NCBI GenBank assembly: GCA_029204225.1
Contig: CM055113.1
Span: forward strand, 14,222,193 to 14,286,192
Reading direction: 5' to 3'
Origin: Diphasiastrum complanatum
Taxonomy: Eukaryota; Streptophyta; Lycopodiopsida; Lycopodiales; Lycopodiaceae
Length of the DNA: 64,000 nucleotides
Below the pieces are notes generated by a model. The model saw only the letters and a list, made by a program, of their open reading frames with translations, searched no databases and had not been told where the DNA came from. The translations under genes and the position numbers were made by a program. This document shows, piece after piece, positions 60,544 through 64,000 of the stretch. Positions within the stretch are counted from its first letter, which is position 1. The number at the start of each line of letters is the position of its first letter.

Positions 60544-60941
60544 TGAAAGTGAAGTGTTCGTTGTTTTGAGGGGATTTTTTATCATCAATTTTTACACTTG
60601 TTGGTGTGTGTGGTTGGGCTAGGGATTGAACCTAGGACCTCCCCCATTCCGGTGGGGTGCTCTACCATTGAGCTACCCGTCCATTTGTGTTTCTAGAGTG
60701 TTGTGCTAGGGCTATAGCCTTGACACTTTCTAACACTCCCCCTCAAGGCATAGCCCTTTTAGCTACACCTACCTAGACCACACCCACAACCATGGCTCTG
60801 ATACCATGTGAAAAGCTTTTACACTTGGTGTGTATGGTCGGCTGGCTAGGGATTGAACCTAGGACCTCTACCATTGAGCTACCCGTCCATTTGTGTTCCT
60901 AGTGTGTTGTGCAAGGGCTATAGCCTTGAAACTTTCTAACA
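60544..60941 (-). mobile_element. 398-bp TRIM element with tRNA-like LTRs
   Basis: A terminal-repeat retrotransposon in miniature. LTRs are 60,807-60,941 (5' on minus, 135 bp) and 60,544-60,735 (3', 192 bp), both TG...CA. The internal part is only 71 bp: primer site TGGTATCAGAGCC (60,794-60,806) for initiator tRNA-Met and polypurine tract CCTTGAGGGGGAG (60,736-60,748). Target duplication TGTCA flanks it (60,539-60,543 and 60,942-60,946). No coding sequence. It sits 5 bp inside the left LTR of copia-5. Confidence 0.93.
60612..60682 (-). ncRNA. tRNA-like cloverleaf inside TRIM LTR
   Basis: On the minus strand, 71 nt from GGACGGGTAGCTCAATGG to CCCTAGCCCAACC fit tRNA geometry: acceptor 7 (5 of 7 pairs), D stem GCTC/GAGC, anticodon stem CCCCA/GGGGG (4 of 5 pairs) with a 7-nt loop CCGGAAT, 5-nt variable loop, perfect T stem CTAGG/CCTAG with loop TTCAATC. 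A-box-like TAGCTCAATGGTAG and B-box-like GGTTCAATCCC are present. C at the U33 position and two acceptor mismatches suggest it is not a working tRNA. The other LTR (60,846-60,889) lacks the anticodon arm. Confidence 0.7.
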
Positions 60942-61236
60942 TGTCATTGATCAGATAAGCACGATCAAGCATTCACCATAAGCAATCACCACAAGGAAGA
61001 AAAAGAACACACCATCAATATTCACTAACTAAATGTAGAGTACAATGAATCCTGGTAGATAGAGAGAAAACTATGAGTTGACTATAGACTAGCCTACAGC
61101 TACTTACAACTGGTAACAGTAAAGTACATCGTAAATGGTAACAAGTTTATTATTGATTTCTAACACTCTCCCTCAATGACGAAATTACATTCTTCTATTC
61201 CTAATAGAGTACGAAACTTTTCAAATTTACATCTGT

Positions 61237-62080
61237 CTAATGACTTAGTAAAAATATTTGCCACTTGATCTTCAGATTTACAGAAAACAAGATCAATGAC
61301 TCCATAAAAAAATTTCTCTCGTAATGTATTTCGATGTGCTTAGTTCGGGCATGTAGAACTGGATTTTTGGCAAGGTGAATGCAGCTTTGGTTGTCGCAAG
61401 AGATATTAGTCGCATCCACTTGGGGTTGACCTAAATCAACAAGCAATCTTCGTAACCATACCGCTTCCTATGTAGCATTGCTGAGTGCACAATATTCAGC
61501 TTCTGTCGAAGATAAGACTATTGTAGGTTGTTTTTTGCTGCTCCATAAAACTGCAACTATACCATAGCTGAATGTATGACCACTGGGAGATCTTCTATCA
61601 TCAATATTACATGCCCAATCGGCATCTGTGTAACCTACCAACATTGGCGCTTCAGGCTGATCATACCTCAAACCAAAATTCAATGTCCCTCGAATGTACC
61701 TGAGAATACGTTTAACAGACTTCTAGTGTGCTTGACTAGAATCATGCATAAATTGACTAACAACACCAACAGCATAAGAAATATCAGGTCGTGTGTGTGT
61801 CAAATAGATCAAACTGCCCACCAGCTGCCTGTGTTTATCATCCCGCTGGCTAGCTTCACTAGTACCACTCCAAATCATTTAACAAGTAGCAATTGGCCAT
61901 CAACTTGTCCAACTTCATCCCCATTGTGGATTTCCTTGAATTTCGAAAACCACTCCTTCCTCGAAGTCATGTGCTTGGACACTCCACTGTCGATGTACCA
62001 GGTATCCTTGTTTTGGAAATTTCCTCTGTCGCGCATATGTCTTTGATTTCAAAGATTTTTATATTAGTGCACCAGCATAG
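61237..62080 (-). pseudogene. Copia-5 internal remnants (PR, RT end, RNase H)
   Basis: Protease: TWYIDSGVSKHMTSRKEWFS (about 62,010-61,950). RT end: QLVGSLIYLTHTRPDISYAV, SVKRILRYIRGTLNFGLRYD (about 61,850-61,665). RNase H: GYTDADWACNIDDRRSPSGH, VLSSTEAEYCALSNAT, ISCDNQSCIHLAKNPVLHAR and TKHIEIHYE, then a frameshift. Several stops. 62,100-63,100 is gag-leader sequence without a clear frame. Confidence 0.85.
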
Positions 62081-63641
62081 CTCCTGTCTAATCAGATCCA
62101 ACAAATTCCTGGCCATCAGATCTGTGCAAGATCTATGGTTCAGATCACCTTGTCCCTTTCCTTTGATATGTGGCATTCATCCAATCATGCGCTCTCACCT
62201 TCTGTGTTTGCAAGGAGACCCAACCCCTAGAGACGCTAGGTGTTTTAAACCACTTCGCCGCGCAACCACTGGACACCCCCCCCCCCTCGCGCGTTTCGGA
62301 CTTCAAAACCAGCATTTTGCCCTAAAAACTCGTGTTTCGAGGAGTTTTCCAGCATTTTGGGCACCTGCAAGACGTTTCGGGGGGCTGGAATGGCGTTTCG
62401 GGGCCCCGAACAGGCATTTCGGAGCTATGTATGGCGTTTCAGACCTGTCCAGCATAGTTCTTGCAACAGAATATAGCCAGCAGACCTGCAGAAAGTTTTG
62501 TCTTTCACTCAAATCTTCACCAAAATCCGTGATTTTTTATGTAATGAACTACAAATCCAACTCTCCTACCTCCCAACACTACTCTCACTGTAAATGATGA
62601 AAAATACTGAGTTTTTCATACCTATCCTAGTTGCTTGCACATATTTCACACAAAATCACAAAAGTAGGCTAAAACTCAATGAAATCACAGTTTTTCAGTT
62701 CCTAAATGCCTCATAACTCTGAATGGCAGTATAAGACACTGTCTAGTGTGATTTGCAATTCCCCAAATAAACAAATGAGAGATTTCTTGGCAAAACTCTC
62801 TCACAAATGGCAAAACTCTCTTACAAATGGCAGTTTTCACAAAAACTAGGAAGTATTGTAAAAATCTCTTCACTCAACAGATTTTCAATCTGTCTGATGC
62901 TACCCTGGACTTTCTGATGCCTCTGGGACCGTGTCTTTGTTCCCCACCGATGATTCTGAGCTCCAAAACATGCAAAATACACCAAAGAAGGATTTGTTCC
63001 AACTTTTTGCCTCTCCAAGCTTTCACCTCCTGTGAAGGACTTTCTCACTTCATTGCGGAGCCTGTAACAAGTTGTATCCACTAATCAGGCACGCAAGCCT
63101 ATCGGGCTCTGATACCATGTCAATGATCAGATAGCACTATCAAGCATTCACCATAAGCAATCACCACAAGGAAGAGGAAGAACACACTATCAATATTCAG
63201 TAACTGAATGTAGAGTACAATGAACCTTGATAGATAAAGAGAAAACTAGGAGTTGACTATAGACTAGCCTATAACTACTTATAGCTGGTAATAGTTGTCA
63301 ACAGTAAAGTACATCGTATATAGTAACAAGTTTATCATTGATTTCTAACAAATTTTCTATCCTTTTCATATGTTTTCCTTTTCTATCCTCTTTAAACATG
63401 GCTCTTTTGATTTTTTTTTTTAATTTCTATTCTATTACTTATTAAGGCTAATAACTTGCTTCTATAATTTAGTTCACCTATATATTCTCCTTTCCTCTAC
63501 CTATTTCTTTTTCAAAAAGCTTTTGAAGTTTGTTCAAGTTTGTGATTTATTTCTTATTAAGGAATTACATTGTAGCTAATTAATTCTCTAGGTCTCTTCT
63601 AAGTTTCTACATAGTTAGTGTAATTTGTAAAGTCCCATGTG

Positions 63642-63917
63642 TCAATGAGAACTCTTCACATCGTACAGTACGTTCTGGAATGTACAAAAACGTTCTTTTT
63701 CTAAACATGTATTAAAGCACTTGTTTCTAAGATTTACATAGTAGCCCGTTAGTCCACACCCAACACATGAAACTTTCAAGCCATGCACATGGCGACAGAG
63801 TTCTCTTATTGCTTGGATGGTGATAAATACACCCACCATTTGCTTGTTGATCCGAGTATGTGGGCCACAACCTTGCTCAGACTTAGCTCCTACTGTCTCA
63901 TCATTTGGAGGAGACAA
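63642..63917 (-). other. Unrecognised 91-codon open frame
   Basis: MSPPNDETVGAKSEQGCGPH and VSCVGCGLTGYYVNLRNKC; Cys-rich in the second half. No family recognised, and the remainder of 63,351-64,000 is AT-rich without a supportable gene. Confidence 0.25.
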
Positions 63918-64000
63918 TGGTTCACTAGAAAGAGTAGTTTTGCTAAATGATATAGGCTAAGAAAATACATAATTTAAAAAAAAAAATTGGGGTTGGAATG

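Larger units (their letters stand above)
60539..63350 (-). mobile_element. Copia-5: deleted LTR retrotransposon with nested TRIM
   Basis: The right (5') LTR is 63,118-63,350. The left (3') LTR is 60,539-60,543 plus 60,947-61,165, split by a TRIM insertion. Both LTRs are about 225-233 bp and closely similar. The primer site (reverse complement GGCTCTGATACCA) lies at 63,105-63,117. A purine tract GTCATTGAGGGAGAG borders the left LTR. Internally, protease-proximal sequence (DTWYIDSGVSKHMTSRKEWF, about 62,000) is joined near 61,890 to the end of RT; integrase and most of RT are missing. No matching target duplication is visible. Confidence 0.85.

Noticed and set aside
60612-60682. Calling the TRIM LTR structure a functional tRNA gene
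   Set aside because: Two acceptor mismatches, C at the U33 position, and location inside an LTR that is partly deleted in the other copy.
60544-60941. Cassandra-type TRIM with 5S rRNA
   Set aside because: No 5S A-box/IE/C-box sequence is visible; the embedded unit has tRNA-type A and B boxes instead.

Overview
The window looks like nuclear DNA of a land plant with a large, repeat-rich genome. The evidence is plant-type LTR retrotransposons primed from initiator tRNA-Met (TGGTATCAGAG sites), a CACTA element with DUF4218/DUF4216-like reading frames and a CACTACAAGAG terminus, long CT/CA microsatellites, AT-rich GT-AG introns and one plant-type RAD5/HLTF-like exon. I cannot name the species. 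No organellar or bacterial segment is recognisable.

Layout: 1-3,132 holds the 3' part of a CACTA transposon behind a short repeat that recurs at 42.3 kb. 3.1-7.4 kb is non-coding, with a cluster of CT/CA microsatellites. 7.4-14.5 kb holds copia debris and two copies of a 1.12-kb segment separated by LTR sequence. 14.5-23.7 kb is the most unusual region. It has an unknown minus-strand gene (X), a spacer with about ten copies of a palindromic 17-19 bp motif at ~80-bp period, and a plus-strand multi-exon gene (H) that starts with a CENH3-like histone fold and continues into an unknown C-terminal region. A copia element with 5-bp target duplications sits inside its first exon. Convergent to H is an unknown minus-strand gene (Y). 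25.0-25.8 kb is the last exon of a RING-helicase of the HLTF/RAD5 family. 26.3-34.7 kb is copia elements, one with an in-frame deletion of its whole reverse transcriptase. 37.2-40.2 kb is a broken Ty3/gypsy element. 40.3-42.1 kb holds a second H-Y convergent pair (H-prime, truncated; Y-prime, four readable exons). 42.8-45.5 kb is another copia. 46.8-47.8 kb is an unknown minus-strand gene (Z), with a partial copy at 54.7 kb. 47.8-50.5 kb is a second gypsy element with a damaged catalytic motif. 54.9-60.5 kb is mostly non-coding, with an 86-bp tRNA-like retroposon. 60.5-63.35 kb is a deleted copia whose left LTR has been entered by a 398-bp TRIM element with a tRNA-like cloverleaf in its LTRs.

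How it fits together: most of the sequence is layers of nested transposable elements. The only apparently intact coding exon is the RAD5/HLTF-like one, possibly part of a gene with very large introns. The two H-Y pairs, the repeat-rich divergent promoter next to X, and the recurrence of the Y upstream sequence at the window start suggest a multi-copy unit of unknown nature. The TRIM and the 86-bp retroposon both use tRNA-like RNAs and are the clearest small novelties.

Limits: all family calls come from reading translated motifs by eye. Exon boundaries are inferred from GT/AG signals, and no alignment or database search was run.
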